Positions 21,301 to 29,909 of a DNA stretch of 64,000 bases are shown piece after piece. The stretch's first letter is position 1; each line of letters starts with the position of its first letter. The notes beneath the pieces were generated by a model, which was given only the letters and a program-made list of their open reading frames with translations, was not told the origin of the DNA and did not search any database. Origin of the DNA: Flavobacterium coralii (GTDB lineage Bacteria; Bacteroidota; Bacteroidia; Flavobacteriales; Flavobacteriaceae); NCBI RefSeq assembly GCF_019891545.1, contig NZ_JAHDIU010000001.1:124001-188000 (forward strand). Reading direction: 5' to 3'. The translations under genes were made by a program, and so were the position numbers.

Positions 21301-22052
21301 CTATGCCGCTTTCATTATATAAAGCAAAAGCGCTGGTAGTATCTTTTGATAAAGCCGAAAACGAGAAGGCTTCTATCATCAATATCCCGAATACAAACGC
21401 GCTTAAAAATGTGCTTTCTACCACTACAGTTGTAAATGTAGATGATAACAGCAAGCGTGTTGTGAGCACCCATACAATTCAGGGTACAACCAAATCTTAT
21501 TACAACGAGCTGTTTTCTGACGCAGCAACCGAAGATGTAAGAAAAAAGCAGTTTGAAGAAGATATAAACTCAAGGCTCAATAAAGTAATATCGTTAGAAT
21601 CTGTAAAGCTTGTAAACAATGATAAGTATGCCGATAAAATAGTTTTTGAAAACACCTTTACGGTTTCAGAAAAGCTGCAATCGGTAGGCAGCCTCAAAAT
21701 TATGGAAGTACCATATATTGATAAGGTTTATACCCGCGATATTATAGCCAATGAGAAACGTAACTACGATATTGATTATACCGCTTATGAAAATGCTAAC
21801 GAATATAATACTGAAGTAGTTATCAATATTCCGCAGGGCAAGAAGTTTACCGAAGTACCACAGGGTAAAGAGCTTAAGTTTAAAGGGCACACCTACACTA
21901 TCAGCTATAACCTTACCGGGCCTAATACTCTTAAAGTAAACCGAAGCGTTAAACTGTCGTGGGATAACATAAAAGCAGCCGACTATCCTGAATACAAGAA
22001 GTATGTGGAAGACGTGCTGGCAACAGAAGAAGAGATTATCGGTTTTAAATAA
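18309..22052 (+). CDS. Exported DUF3857/transglutaminase-like protein with TPR-type repeats
   Basis: A 1247-residue protein with a clear signal peptide (about residues 1-18, ending VYAQD). The middle third is helical with TPR-like repeats (about 340-640). A DUF3857-like beta domain (about 660-820) and a transglutaminase-like core follow. In the core the catalytic Cys is C931 (LGDCKDVS) and the His is H973 (FNHCIV). The third position, normally Asp, appears to be E988 (FIELTNRY). Such Bacteroidota proteins are periplasmic or outer-membrane associated and of unknown physiological role. The Glu substitution leaves activity uncertain. A strong terminator follows. Confidence 0.85.
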   Translation: MKKLLLLLLLFSAFVYAQDSNKVWDLLLKNDRAGARAMFDKTLKKKMDTDMELLVLDALIDQQLGKLYFDETFLKKMTALKDSEHYLYPVWYQQFSVGNPNTEGYDELTYNKIDYVAGVDKFKDMPHVIYTKAIFDRHRLNFDAYNAGIKKLDVINKWQFCGVFENMNNSGLDTEYEPEFYAKNDKQFNANSNGIVNWYVPAIPQNEGYHFYLNESEYGNGIMYAQTFIDADADKDVVLNLGTSGPIKVYVNDTEIYYNDEAYRTDLNAYLIKFRLPKGTSRLLIKSSTTGGTDYFYAALSDTAGKKVSGLQYSDSYRPYVKSTAESLNATELNPAFEDFLAAKLKAKPSDIFHTLLLYDAYIANHKKEKAHDVIEKLAEKYPESSMLKVKLIDYYNLMDNEQGVEEINKTLLVNDPSYYYSIVKKFQDGNWVRESNIKELEEYRDKAKKLKSELYGILFDYLIASRNSDVDLTLQKIEELLSKSHKNEMFTVTFANMYSSLKNDKEKTISIMENLVKTRESVSAQNVLINYYNSVGRKEDAKQLVKNYINRYPYFNYVYDDIIEISNNENNYQATIDYADTALKNFPYSFRMMKEKGMGYNYLKKTKEAEDMFRQSLVYNAGNSSLRKTLYAITKVPDEIEQVSTKNLYDVIKQRRNSGMQNDYGVNILLDEYIINVLPEGSRKTKTVYLYEVTAENGVEELKEYSIGGNNLNVIKAEIVKPDGSIVPGERNYSTVVFTNLNVKDVIYLEYENTDNSYGRFFKDFTSTYYFNGVYPSQQTIFGIISPKEITFAQNILNGAIPAKTSKINGRNYISWEKKNIPTMPLYENYAPNYYDLANQVQVSSIKTWGDIANWYADLVKKNIKMDKVAEKTYAQIFPEGASKLSDEEKAYRIYKYIEDNITYSSLDFRQSGYVPQKPSKTINTKLGDCKDVSTLFVAMAEKAGLKANLVLVLTADNGTESLTLPSINFNHCIVKVNMAGKEHFIELTNRYMPFKAMPLSLYKAKALVVSFDKAENEKASIINIPNTNALKNVLSTTTVVNVDDNSKRVVSTHTIQGTTKSYYNELFSDAATEDVRKKQFEEDINSRLNKVISLESVKLVNNDKYADKIVFENTFTVSEKLQSVGSLKIMEVPYIDKVYTRDIIANEKRNYDIDYTAYENANEYNTEVVINIPQGKKFTEVPQGKELKFKGHTYTISYNLTGPNTLKVNRSVKLSWDNIKAADYPEYKKYVEDVLATEEEIIGFK

Positions 22053-22085
22053 AAAAGGGAACGGGCGCTTAAAGCGCCCGTTTTT
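22051..22085. terminator. Bidirectional terminator
   Basis: A perfect 9-bp stem ACGGGCGCT / AGCGCCCGT with a TAA loop, preceded by six A and followed by five T. It serves the DUF3857 gene (+) and probably the convergent ytxJ (-). Confidence 0.9.
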
Positions 22086-22086
22086 A

Positions 22087-22479
22087 TTATAACCTGGTCT
22101 TTATATCTTCAGCCTCAATATCGCTGTGAGAAGCATGATACACAGCCGTACCGTCTTTTATCAGTACTACCTGCGGCGACTGATGGGTAACGCCAAACTT
22201 AGCAGCAATTTCATTACTGATATCCCTGTGTTCTAAAAGGTCGAGGAAGTATGGCTTCAGCTTACCCTCCTCAATAGCATATTCGCGCTCAAAATTGCGT
22301 AGTGCCATACGGCTTATGCTGCAACGCGTGCTGTGTTTAAACACCAGTACGGGCACATCATGAGATTCTGCTGCTATGCTTTCCAGTTGTTGTATTTCTG
22401 TTAATTCGTTCCACTTTAAAGTTTCAGATGAAGTAACTTTACTGTCATTATTTCCGAAAATATTATCTAAAAAGCCCAT
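22087..22479 (-). CDS. ytxJ: Bacillithiol system redox-active protein YtxJ
   Basis: A 130-residue thioredoxin-fold protein with a single active-site cysteine, C53, in KHSTRCSISRMAL. This is the characteristic YtxJ motif for monothiol bacilliredoxin-like function, thought to remove bacillithiol from protein mixed disulfides. The C-terminal HQSPQVVLI contains the thioredoxin-fold cis-Pro region. Its presence implies that the cell makes bacillithiol; no bsh biosynthesis genes are in the window. It is divergent from clpB, across a 128-base gap that contains an inverted repeat. Confidence 0.9.
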   Translation of the reverse strand: MGFLDNIFGNNDSKVTSSETLKWNELTEIQQLESIAAESHDVPVLVFKHSTRCSISRMALRNFEREYAIEEGKLKPYFLDLLEHRDISNEIAAKFGVTHQSPQVVLIKDGTAVYHASHSDIEAEDIKTRL

Positions 22480-22499
22480 ATTTTAGTGTTGCTGCGACA

Positions 22500-22544
22500 T
22501 TTTGACTGATAACGTGCTTATAAACAAACTGTTTAAAGTCAAAA
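22500..22544. promoter_or_regulatory. Inverted repeat between ytxJ and clpB
   Basis: TTTTGACT (22500-22507) and its reverse complement AGTCAAAA (22537-22544), 29 bases apart, in the divergent ytxJ/clpB gap. It could be an operator for either gene. It is not a CIRCE element, and no TAnnTTTG box was found for clpB here. Confidence 0.3.
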
Positions 22545-22607
22545 AGTCAGATTTTACTTATTGGAATATTAATTGAAATTCTTATATCAAATTTAAACAA
22601 TCAGAAT

Positions 22608-25214
22608 ATGAATTTTGCCAATTTTACTATAAAATCACAGGAAGCAATACAGCGTGCACAGCAAATAGCGCAAAGCTATGGGCATCAACAAATAGAGAAT
22701 GAACATATTATAAAAGGTATTCTTGAAGTTGATGAAAATGTAACGCCGTTTTTGCTTAAAAAACTGAATGTAAACGTCGGCCTGTTCAGCCAGGTTTTAG
22801 ACAGCACCCTGCAAAGTTTCCCCAAAGTGCAGGGGGGCGAAATGTCGCTTTCGCGCGATGCAGGCACAGCGCTTAACGAGGCGAGTAACATTGCCCGTAA
22901 AATGAACGATGAGTTTGTATCGGTAGAGCACCTTTTGCTCGCCATATTTAACAGTAGGAGCAAGGTAGCACAAATACTTAAAGACCAGGGCGTAACCGAA
23001 AAAGGGCTTAAAGCGGCTATAGAAGAACTGCGAAAGGGCGAGCGTGTAACATCGGCCAGCGCAGAGGAAACCTATAATGCACTAAACAAATATGCCAAAA
23101 ACCTGAATCAGTTGGCAAACGACGGAAAACTTGACCCGGTAATAGGCCGTGATGAAGAAATACGCCGTGTGTTGCAGATACTTTCCCGCCGCACAAAGAA
23201 CAACCCTATGCTGGTAGGCGAACCGGGCGTTGGTAAAACCGCCATAGCCGAGGGGCTTGCACACCGTATTATTCAGGGTGACGTGCCGGAGAACCTTAAA
23301 AACAAGGTAGTGTATTCACTTGATATGGGTGCGCTTATAGCAGGTGCCAAATACAAAGGTGAATTTGAGGAAAGGCTTAAATCGGTAGTGAAAGAAGTAA
23401 CATCTGCCGAGGGCGATATTGTACTGTTTATAGATGAGATACACACGCTTGTAGGTGCAGGTGGCGGCGAGGGCGCTATGGATGCCGCCAATATACTAAA
23501 ACCGGCCCTTGCCCGTGGAGAGTTACGCGCTATAGGGGCTACTACGCTTGATGAATACCAGAAGTATTTTGAAAAGGATAAAGCGTTAGAAAGGCGTTTC
23601 CAGAAAGTTTTGGTAGATGAACCTGATACAGAGAGCGCCATTTCTATACTGCGCGGTATTAAAGAGAAATATGAGGCACATCACCAGGTACGCATAAAAG
23701 ATGATGCCATTATTGCCGCGGTTGAGCTTTCGCAACGGTATATAACCAATCGTTTCCTGCCGGATAAGGCTATCGACCTTATGGATGAGGCGGCAAGTAA
23801 ACTGCGTATGGAGATAAACTCCAAGCCGGAAGAGCTTGATGTTTTAGACCGCAAGATAATGCAGCTTGAAATTGAGATTGAAGCCATTAAACGCGAAAAT
23901 GATGAAGCCAAGCTGAAATCATTAGGGCTGGAGCTTGCCAATCTTAAAGAAGAACGCAATGAGGTATATGCCCGCTGGAAAAGCGAAAAAGATGTGGTAG
24001 ATAACATACAGGCTACCAAAACCGATATTGAGAATTACAAGCTGGAGGCTGAAAGGGCCGAGCGTGAAGGCGACTATGGCAAGGTAGCAGAGCTGCGTTA
24101 CGGTAAAATTAAAGAAGCGCAGGAACAGCTTGACAAGCTGCAACAGCAACTAAAGGAAAGCCAAAAAGGGCAAAGCCTTATAAAAGAGGAGGTAACCCAT
24201 GAAGATATAGCCGAAGTTGTAGCCAAATGGACAGGAATACCTGTAACCAAAATGCTGCAAAGCGAGCGCGAGAAATTGCTTAACCTTGAAGACGAACTGC
24301 ACAGGCGCGTGGTAGGGCAGGAAGAAGCCATACAGGCTGTTAGTGATGCTGTTAGGCGCAGCCGTGCAGGGCTTCAGGACCAGAAGAAACCAATTGGCTC
24401 ATTCCTGTTTCTGGGAACAACGGGTGTAGGTAAAACAGAGCTTGCCAAAGCGCTGGCCTCATACCTTTTTGATGATGAAAATGCCATGACCCGTATAGAC
24501 ATGAGCGAATATCAGGAACGCCACAGCGTGAGCCGCCTTGTAGGTGCGCCTCCGGGGTATGTGGGCTATGAGGAAGGCGGGCAGCTTACAGAGGCTGTAA
24601 GGAGAAAGCCCTATAGCGTTGTACTGCTTGACGAAATTGAAAAAGCGCACCCTGATACATTCAACATACTGCTACAGGTGCTTGATGAAGGCCGCCTGAC
24701 TGATAATAAAGGCCGTCTTGCAGACTTTAAGAACAGTATCATTATAATGACCAGCAACATGGGCAGCGGCATTATACAGGAGAAATTCGAGAACCTGAAA
24801 GGTGATATTGAGTCAGCTACCGAAGCAGCCAAAACAGAAGTGTTGGGGCTCCTTAAACAGACCGTAAGGCCGGAGTTTATTAACCGTATTGATGATATTG
24901 TGATGTTTACCCCGCTAAACCAGGAGAACATCAGGGAAATTGTAAGGCTTCAGCTTAAATCGGTAACCAAACTGCTGGCAAAGCAAAGTATTACGCTTGA
25001 TGCCACACCGGAAGCTATAGATTATCTTGCAAAACGCGGTTATGACCCTGATTTTGGCGCACGCCCTGTAAAGCGTGTTATTCAGAAAGAAGTTATGAAC
25101 CAATTGTCTAAAGAAATACTTTCAGGTAAAGTAACAACAGACAGTATAATCCTGCTTGATAGTTTTGACGGCGAACTGGTTTTTCGCAACCAAAGCGATA
25201 TTGCAGCAAACTGA
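22608..25214 (+). CDS. clpB: ATP-dependent disaggregase ClpB
   Basis: A Hsp100 hexameric disaggregase that works with DnaK to rescue aggregated proteins after heat or other stress. The N-terminal Clp_N domain (residues 1-145) is followed by NBD1 with Walker A GEPGVGKT near 205. A coiled-coil middle domain (about 410-530, rich in Glu/Lys/Leu) distinguishes ClpB from ClpA/ClpX. NBD2 has Walker A GTTGVGKT near 605, and the C-terminal domain includes [15 protein letters not shown]. At 868 residues it is full length. It is a single gene with its own terminator. Confidence 0.97.
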   Translation: MNFANFTIKSQEAIQRAQQIAQSYGHQQIENEHIIKGILEVDENVTPFLLKKLNVNVGLFSQVLDSTLQSFPKVQGGEMSLSRDAGTALNEASNIARKMNDEFVSVEHLLLAIFNSRSKVAQILKDQGVTEKGLKAAIEELRKGERVTSASAEETYNALNKYAKNLNQLANDGKLDPVIGRDEEIRRVLQILSRRTKNNPMLVGEPGVGKTAIAEGLAHRIIQGDVPENLKNKVVYSLDMGALIAGAKYKGEFEERLKSVVKEVTSAEGDIVLFIDEIHTLVGAGGGEGAMDAANILKPALARGELRAIGATTLDEYQKYFEKDKALERRFQKVLVDEPDTESAISILRGIKEKYEAHHQVRIKDDAIIAAVELSQRYITNRFLPDKAIDLMDEAASKLRMEINSKPEELDVLDRKIMQLEIEIEAIKRENDEAKLKSLGLELANLKEERNEVYARWKSEKDVVDNIQATKTDIENYKLEAERAEREGDYGKVAELRYGKIKEAQEQLDKLQQQLKESQKGQSLIKEEVTHEDIAEVVAKWTGIPVTKMLQSEREKLLNLEDELHRRVVGQEEAIQAVSDAVRRSRAGLQDQKKPIGSFLFLGTTGVGKTELAKALASYLFDDENAMTRIDMSEYQERHSVSRLVGAPPGYVGYEEGGQLTEAVRRKPYSVVLLDEIEKAHPDTFNILLQVLDEGRLTDNKGRLADFKNSIIIMTSNMGSGIIQEKFENLKGDIESATEAAKTEVLGLLKQTVRPEFINRIDDIVMFTPLNQENIREIVRLQLKSVTKLLAKQSITLDATPEAIDYLAKRGYDPDFGARPVKRVIQKEVMNQLSKEILSGKVTTDSIILLDSFDGELVFRNQSDIAAN

Positions 25215-25233
25215 ACAGTAAACTATATATAAC

Positions 25234-25266
25234 AAAAACACCTGCCGTATAGCAGGTGTTTTTTAT
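25234..25266. terminator. Bidirectional terminator after clpB
   Basis: An 8-bp stem ACACCTGC / GCAGGTGT with loop CGTATA, A-run on the left and T-run on the right. It separates clpB (+) from the convergent small membrane protein gene (-). Confidence 0.88.
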
Positions 25267-25282
25267 TTGTATCAGCAGACTC

Positions 25283-25531
25283 TTAGCGTGCGCTCTTGTA
25301 CTGATAATATTGGCGTATCGTCATAATATCACGATCGTTTTTTCTGCGCTTTACCGCAATAAGGTAAAATATACCTGCAATGGCAAGGCACGAAAGCAGT
25401 ATTATGAATAATGCGTTGATGAGGTAATTGCTGAAGGAGATGTTATCGAAATTGAAATCGTTGATTATAAGATAACCACCCACCACAGCGGCAACAAGAG
25501 TAAGGAAGATGTATAATAGTTTCATAATCAA
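25283..25531 (-). CDS. Small two-segment membrane protein, unknown function
   Basis: An 82-residue protein with two hydrophobic segments (about residues 4-22 and 37-62) and a basic, charged C-terminal tail (KRRKNDRDIM...KSAR). Not recognised as a named family. Starts at 25531 (MIMKLLY) or two codons later are equally possible. It lies between the clpB terminator and a 282-base AT-rich gap. Inner-membrane location is inferred from hydrophobicity. Confidence 0.6.
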   Translation of the reverse strand: MIMKLLYIFLTLVAAVVGGYLIINDFNFDNISFSNYLINALFIILLSCLAIAGIFYLIAVKRRKNDRDIMTIRQYYQYKSAR

Positions 25532-25813
25532 TAATATTTAAAAGTGTTTCTTAAACAGGTATGCAATTTCAGTATTTAAATGCTTAGATTTAAGTACTTT
25601 ATGAATAAATAACTTTTAGTTAAGTATTATTTTGCAGTACAACACTTACAGTATTATACGTAAACCCAGTAAATAAAGGTTTTTAAAAAATACATAAAAA
25701 TTATCGGTGTTATAAAAATTAAAAAAACCTTATACGTTAAAGTTTTGAAAACCTTATAGATGTTATGTGTTGTTAGTTGGAAATTTGTAATGATAACCTA
25801 AAACCTTATTATT
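25532..25813. other. AT-rich intergenic gap
   Basis: 282 bases between two small membrane-protein genes. No coding frame, clear promoter pair or RNA was recognised. The motif AAACCTTAT occurs three times (25725-25733, 25749-25757, 25801-25809), the last just ahead of the downstream ATG. It may be incidental in such AT-rich DNA. Confidence 0.4.
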
Positions 25814-26014
25814 ATGAACATGAAAAGAATATTCGGGGCTTTACTTACTGTGCTGGGAGCCGGTGCCCTAATATATGCTGCTTACATATTTGCTAACACT
25901 TCTACAGGAGAATACAGTATAAAAACCACAGCCGTATATGGTATTGTAGGTCTTATCTTCTTTATTGCGGGCATAGGGCTTGTAAAGCGGACAAGAGATG
26001 ACTCAAAAGTATAG
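25814..26014 (+). CDS. Small two-segment membrane protein, unknown function
   Basis: A 66-residue protein starting MNMKRIFGALL, with two hydrophobic segments (about residues 7-28 and 41-58), a short polar loop and a charged tail (KRTRDDSKV). It resembles small stress-associated or general two-helix membrane proteins common in Flavobacteriaceae, but I cannot assign a family. It is a lone gene, followed by a long palindromic repeat at 26046-26180 that lies between it and the convergent T9SS gene. Confidence 0.6.
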   Translation: MNMKRIFGALLTVLGAGALIYAAYIFANTSTGEYSIKTTAVYGIVGLIFFIAGIGLVKRTRDDSKV

Positions 26015-26045
26015 TCAAGTAAATATAACAATTGCAATAAACTGA

Positions 26046-26180
26046 AAGGGGCTGTCTCAAAAGTACTTTTACCAGTACTTTGTCATTCCGACGATAGGAG
26101 GAATCTTAACGAAATCAACCATTTAAGATTCTTCACTCGCTATCGCTTCGTTCAGAATGACACTTTTGAGACAGCCCCTT
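26046..26180. repeat. Long palindromic repeat element, copy A
   Basis: A ~135-base imperfect hairpin. The outer arms are GGGGCTGTCTCAAAAGT and its exact reverse complement ACTTTTGAGACAGCCCC. The inner arms are GTCATTC / GAATGAC and GAATCTTAA / TTAAGATTC. It is nearly identical to copy B at 36956-37089: about four substitutions and a one-base gap by eye. It lies between the 3' ends of two convergent genes and may act as a bidirectional terminator or a MITE-like/REP-like dispersed element. No coding capacity. Confidence 0.9.
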
Positions 26181-26272
26181 AACATTTAACACAAATTAAT
26201 TAAGAGCAAATGTAATTTATTCTTGCTGTTGTTATGTAATTACGAAATTTACAAGTAAATGGTTTTCAGTCA

Positions 26273-29200
26273 CTACCTTACCATAGAAAAGTGCCCTTTA
26301 TATTCTTTACCGTTTTCACGAACCACTACAAACCAGTAGTCTGTACTGGGCAGTTTGTTGCCGTTAAAGGTACCATCCCAACCCTGGCTGTTCGCGCCAA
26401 ATGATGTTATAACCTTACCATAACGGTCAAAAATATACACCTTCATGTTTGGCTCCTTTATAGCATAAGCTATCCTCCAGGTATCATTAATGTTGTCTCC
26501 GTTGGGAGTAAAGAACTTAGGATAGGTGAGCAAAAATGCTTCCCCGGCATCCAGCCCGCATTCAAATTTATCCCTTACATATACATTATAAGGCCCTGGT
26601 GCCAGCCCGGCAAAGGTATTACTGTCCTGGTAGTTAATACCGTCTATAGAATATTCATAGTTTTCTATATTAGCACTATCTTCCAGCAAAACTGTTATAA
26701 CATTATCTTCATCAGTCCAGTCTTCTACTTCTATGCGCGCTATCTCGGGTGCAGAAGAGGCTGTTATGGTGATTTCATTTGTAGCTTCGCAGCCGTACTG
26801 GTTTTCTACCGTCAGGGTATATATGCCTGCCTCACTTACAATGATATTCCTTGTTGTTGCCCCTGTAGACCATAAGTAACTCTCAAAACCCGCATCAGCA
26901 ATAACAAGTATGCTTTCGCCTTCGCAAAGGCTGCGCGTGTTATCCATATTAAACTGGGGCAGCGGCCTCACTATAACATCAAAAGCTGTAATTGCAATAC
27001 AGTCTGCATCGGCATTGCTGGTTATCCTCGCATATAGTGTAGTTGTGCCTGTAGTTGCTGTATAATTATCATCAAGCACGTTTGTACCATTTTCTGCATC
27101 AGTAAGGGTGCTGTGGTAGGTGAGCGTTACATTATTTATATCCTGCCCGTCAATAACAAGGTCATCCTGTTCAGAAAGATCAAAAATTTCGGTGTTATCA
27201 TCCCCATCATCGCACCGCTCAAGGTCGGGTGGGGTAGATGCATACACAAGCGATGGCAGGTCGGCAACGTTAAAAGACCAGGTGTCAAAATTGCCGCAGG
27301 GGTCGTCAACCCTTACCTTGTAGGACGCAGATTCTAACCCTGTAAATATATTGTTGTTGCCGTTGTCTATTATAAATGAAGTGTCACCATTTTTTTCGAT
27401 AATGCGGTATTGCATAGGCTCCGCACCAACGGCATTAACTTCTATATCGGCAATATCTCCGGCACATGTAAGGCTGCTTACGCCCAAAATATCGAGGTTA
27501 TCATAAAAATCAAATTCTTCAAGTACTTCAATACATATTTTTGTTGGTTCGCCACTGCCGAAAGTCTGGAACACTTTCAGCACACGAAATGAACCTGTAG
27601 TGATGTTGGTATATAACGTTTCACCATTGGTCATTAGCTTAGCGTTCAGTTCAGTTGGCTGGCTGCCTTCAGGATAAATGTTATTGGTAGTAGGATGCCC
27701 CCATTCATTCGTTTCAGTATTAATTAATTTCTGAAACCAGAAGGAAAGCGAAACACTGGCGTTACTGGTGTGTTGCAGGCCAACATCAAACGAGCCGCAG
27801 TACCTTGTAACATCAACTTCAGATTCTGTTACTGTATATGCCGGTACGTTCGCTGTTACTTCCGTTTCGGGAGTACAGTTGGTAGTAACCTTAACTTTAT
27901 ATTGCCCCGGCGGTAGGTTATCCATATATAATGTACCAAGGTTAGATATATATGCGGCTGCATCAAAAGGGGTTGTGCCAAACTCCGGAGGCGCTACGGT
28001 AACTATGGCAGAAGTAAGTGCATAATTACCACCGACCCTTAATGTGCCAAAACCCTCTGTGCAATCGGGGCGGGCAATAGGGCTTATACCTCCTGCTGAA
28101 AAATCAGGTATAACAACTTCTTTCGGATAAATGTTGCCGCAATCATCTTCAACTTCAAAAAGATAGGTACCCGGGGGCAGGCTTCCTATCTCAACCGCAT
28201 CATCATCATTAACATATCCTGACAAGTCAAAAGGCATCTCATTATTTTCAGTAAATTCTACAGGGCCATCTACTATTTGCCCTCCTATGAGTACAAAACC
28301 GGGCACTGTTACAACTGTACGGCCCAGGTTATTTTCGCAATCGCTGTTAAACACTGCGGCCTCTGCCTCCGGTTCAAATTCTTCCAGTTCAATACTTATA
28401 TCTTCAGAGCGTCCGCAGGCATCTGTAACAGTAAACTCATATATACCGGGAGGTACAGGTACTCCTTCGCCCCCATACTGAACCAGGTTTCCCCAGAAAG
28501 TAGGATGTTCAGTGTTAAGTTCTTCAGGGTTAAAGCCATCGGGAAATTCTGTAAACTTTATGTTAAAGGGTGGAACATACTTAAAGATATTCAGCAACAT
28601 AAATTTATCACCGCAGCCTGCATTATCGAAACCTGCAACAGCAGTTAATTTTTGCCTTATCAGGTTATTGGGCATATTATAAGTTGTGCCGCAACCATCT
28701 GTAAATACTACATCATAATAATAATTGGTGTCGTAATAGAACGGTATTTCAATTTGTACCATCATTTGTGGTGGCGATTGAGAACCCACCGCAGTTACAT
28801 TATAGGTTATGGGGTCGCTTCCGTCTGGCGGATATATAGTAAATATTGCCGTAATGGGTAAAACCATTGGGATATCAGGGTCTTGTGGGTCTATAGTATG
28901 CCTTAATGTTATCAAGTCGCACGCAGGCAACGCTAAGTCGGGAAATATGCCGTTGCTTATTGATAGTACTGATGCAGCCGAAAGCACTGTAACCGTTTTT
29001 ACAATTCCCTCTCCGCATGCATCTATAACCCTAACCGAATATACTCCTGCAGGAAGCCCTTCAAAAGTATCAGATTGCTGAGGTGCTACTGTAACAGGGC
29101 CGGATAGTATTTCATAGCTTACAGGGTTACCCTGGCTCACATTTGTATATATAACCCCGTCATTACAGGTGCTGGGTGAGCTGGTTACCTGATAATCGAG

Positions 29201-29578
29201 TGCTGCGATTACATCTAAAACTGTAACTTCCTGCTGCGCAGTGCTTGTATTGCCGTTAACAGTTTGCGAAGCAATAACAAGATAATCGCCATCTGTAAGG
29301 TTACTAACGGTGGTACCGGTATTGTTATAAATGGGTGTTGTAGTGTTGGGTAATGCAAAAACCTGGAAATTTACAGGGGGTGCAGGTGCGGCATTGGTAA
29401 CCGTAAACGAAAGTGAGCCATTGCCGGGACAGGTTTCGTTGGTTACTGCAACAGAAAGCTCAAGCTCCTGTGCCTGCAGCGTTACCGGAAAAAACCATAC
29501 AAGTATCAGGACACAAATCTTTAAAACGATATGTGCACGACAAAAGGCAGCGCCTGTCATGTCATAATTTAGTTTCAT
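26273..29578 (-). CDS. Large secreted protein with T9SS type B (gliding motility-associated) C-terminal domain
   Basis: A 1101-residue exported protein. The signal peptide is at about residues 18-36 (LILVWFFPVTLQAQ). Many Ig-like/SprB-type repeats follow, each with a few conserved cysteines (for example CGN/CGR motifs after beta strands, and LPPGTYLFEVEDDCG-like units). The last ~95 residues begin YPKFFTPNGDNINDTW and contain YIFDRYGKVI, the CHU_C / type B sorting signature. Proteins with this tail use the T9SS and are often surface adhesins such as SprB. The T9SS machinery itself is not in the window. Initiation at 29578 is supported by the signal peptide, although the segment before it is unusually long. 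Confidence 0.88.
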   Translation of the reverse strand: MKLNYDMTGAAFCRAHIVLKICVLILVWFFPVTLQAQELELSVAVTNETCPGNGSLSFTVTNAAPAPPVNFQVFALPNTTTPIYNNTGTTVSNLTDGDYLVIASQTVNGNTSTAQQEVTVLDVIAALDYQVTSSPSTCNDGVIYTNVSQGNPVSYEILSGPVTVAPQQSDTFEGLPAGVYSVRVIDACGEGIVKTVTVLSAASVLSISNGIFPDLALPACDLITLRHTIDPQDPDIPMVLPITAIFTIYPPDGSDPITYNVTAVGSQSPPQMMVQIEIPFYYDTNYYYDVVFTDGCGTTYNMPNNLIRQKLTAVAGFDNAGCGDKFMLLNIFKYVPPFNIKFTEFPDGFNPEELNTEHPTFWGNLVQYGGEGVPVPPGIYEFTVTDACGRSEDISIELEEFEPEAEAAVFNSDCENNLGRTVVTVPGFVLIGGQIVDGPVEFTENNEMPFDLSGYVNDDDAVEIGSLPPGTYLFEVEDDCGNIYPKEVVIPDFSAGGISPIARPDCTEGFGTLRVGGNYALTSAIVTVAPPEFGTTPFDAAAYISNLGTLYMDNLPPGQYKVKVTTNCTPETEVTANVPAYTVTESEVDVTRYCGSFDVGLQHTSNASVSLSFWFQKLINTETNEWGHPTTNNIYPEGSQPTELNAKLMTNGETLYTNITTGSFRVLKVFQTFGSGEPTKICIEVLEEFDFYDNLDILGVSSLTCAGDIADIEVNAVGAEPMQYRIIEKNGDTSFIIDNGNNNIFTGLESASYKVRVDDPCGNFDTWSFNVADLPSLVYASTPPDLERCDDGDDNTEIFDLSEQDDLVIDGQDINNVTLTYHSTLTDAENGTNVLDDNYTATTGTTTLYARITSNADADCIAITAFDVIVRPLPQFNMDNTRSLCEGESILVIADAGFESYLWSTGATTRNIIVSEAGIYTLTVENQYGCEATNEITITASSAPEIARIEVEDWTDEDNVITVLLEDSANIENYEYSIDGINYQDSNTFAGLAPGPYNVYVRDKFECGLDAGEAFLLTYPKFFTPNGDNINDTWRIAYAIKEPNMKVYIFDRYGKVITSFGANSQGWDGTFNGNKLPSTDYWFVVVRENGKEYKGHFSMVR

Positions 29579-29759
29579 AGCAAAAAATTAAGTTTCCCTC
29601 TTAATTTTTCAGGTTTTTTTTCCGTTGACTAAGATAATTAAAATATTCTGTATAAAAACATTGTTAATTTATTTGTAGTTAAAAGTTATATATAAAACAA
29701 TTTTATAATTATTTCAATGCAACATGTACGGTTACCATATGTAAAGGTGTACTATTTGT

Positions 29760-29789
29760 TTGTATATCAAAAAAATAGTTGTACTTTTG
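29760..29789 (+). promoter_or_regulatory. rpsA promoter
   Basis: TTG (29760-29762), 19-base spacer, TACTTTTG (29782-29789): an exact fit to the Bacteroidota TTG/TAnnTTTG promoter. Predicted transcription start near 29795, giving a leader of about 115 bases. Confidence 0.75.
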
Positions 29790-29808
29790 CACACCTTTTG
29801 GCGGATAT

Positions 29809-29873
29809 GGGTTTCCTTAAGGTGTAATTATAAAAATGTAAAACACTTCTGTTGTTGCTGCCGTATGAAACCC
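29809..29873 (+). promoter_or_regulatory. Candidate rpsA leader structure
   Basis: GGGTTTC (29809-29815) can pair with GAAACCC (29867-29873). Inside this loop AGGTGT (29820-29825) can pair with ACACTT (29843-29848). Position in the long leader of a ribosomal protein gene suggests autoregulation by S1. Inference only. Confidence 0.35.
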
Positions 29874-29909
29874 CGGTTAACACAGGATACAAATATTTAA
29901 GAATCAGAC

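Larger units (their letters stand above)
29579..29909. other. Divergent intergenic region between the T9SS type B gene and rpsA
   Basis: 331 bases, very AT-rich on the left. The right part holds the rpsA promoter (29760-29789) and a ~115-base leader with two possible nested stems. No (-) strand promoter match for the T9SS gene and no ORF were found. Confidence 0.5.

Noticed and set aside
22500-22544. CIRCE/HrcA operator before clpB
   Set aside because: The inverted repeat does not match TTAGCACTC-N9-GAGTGCTAA.
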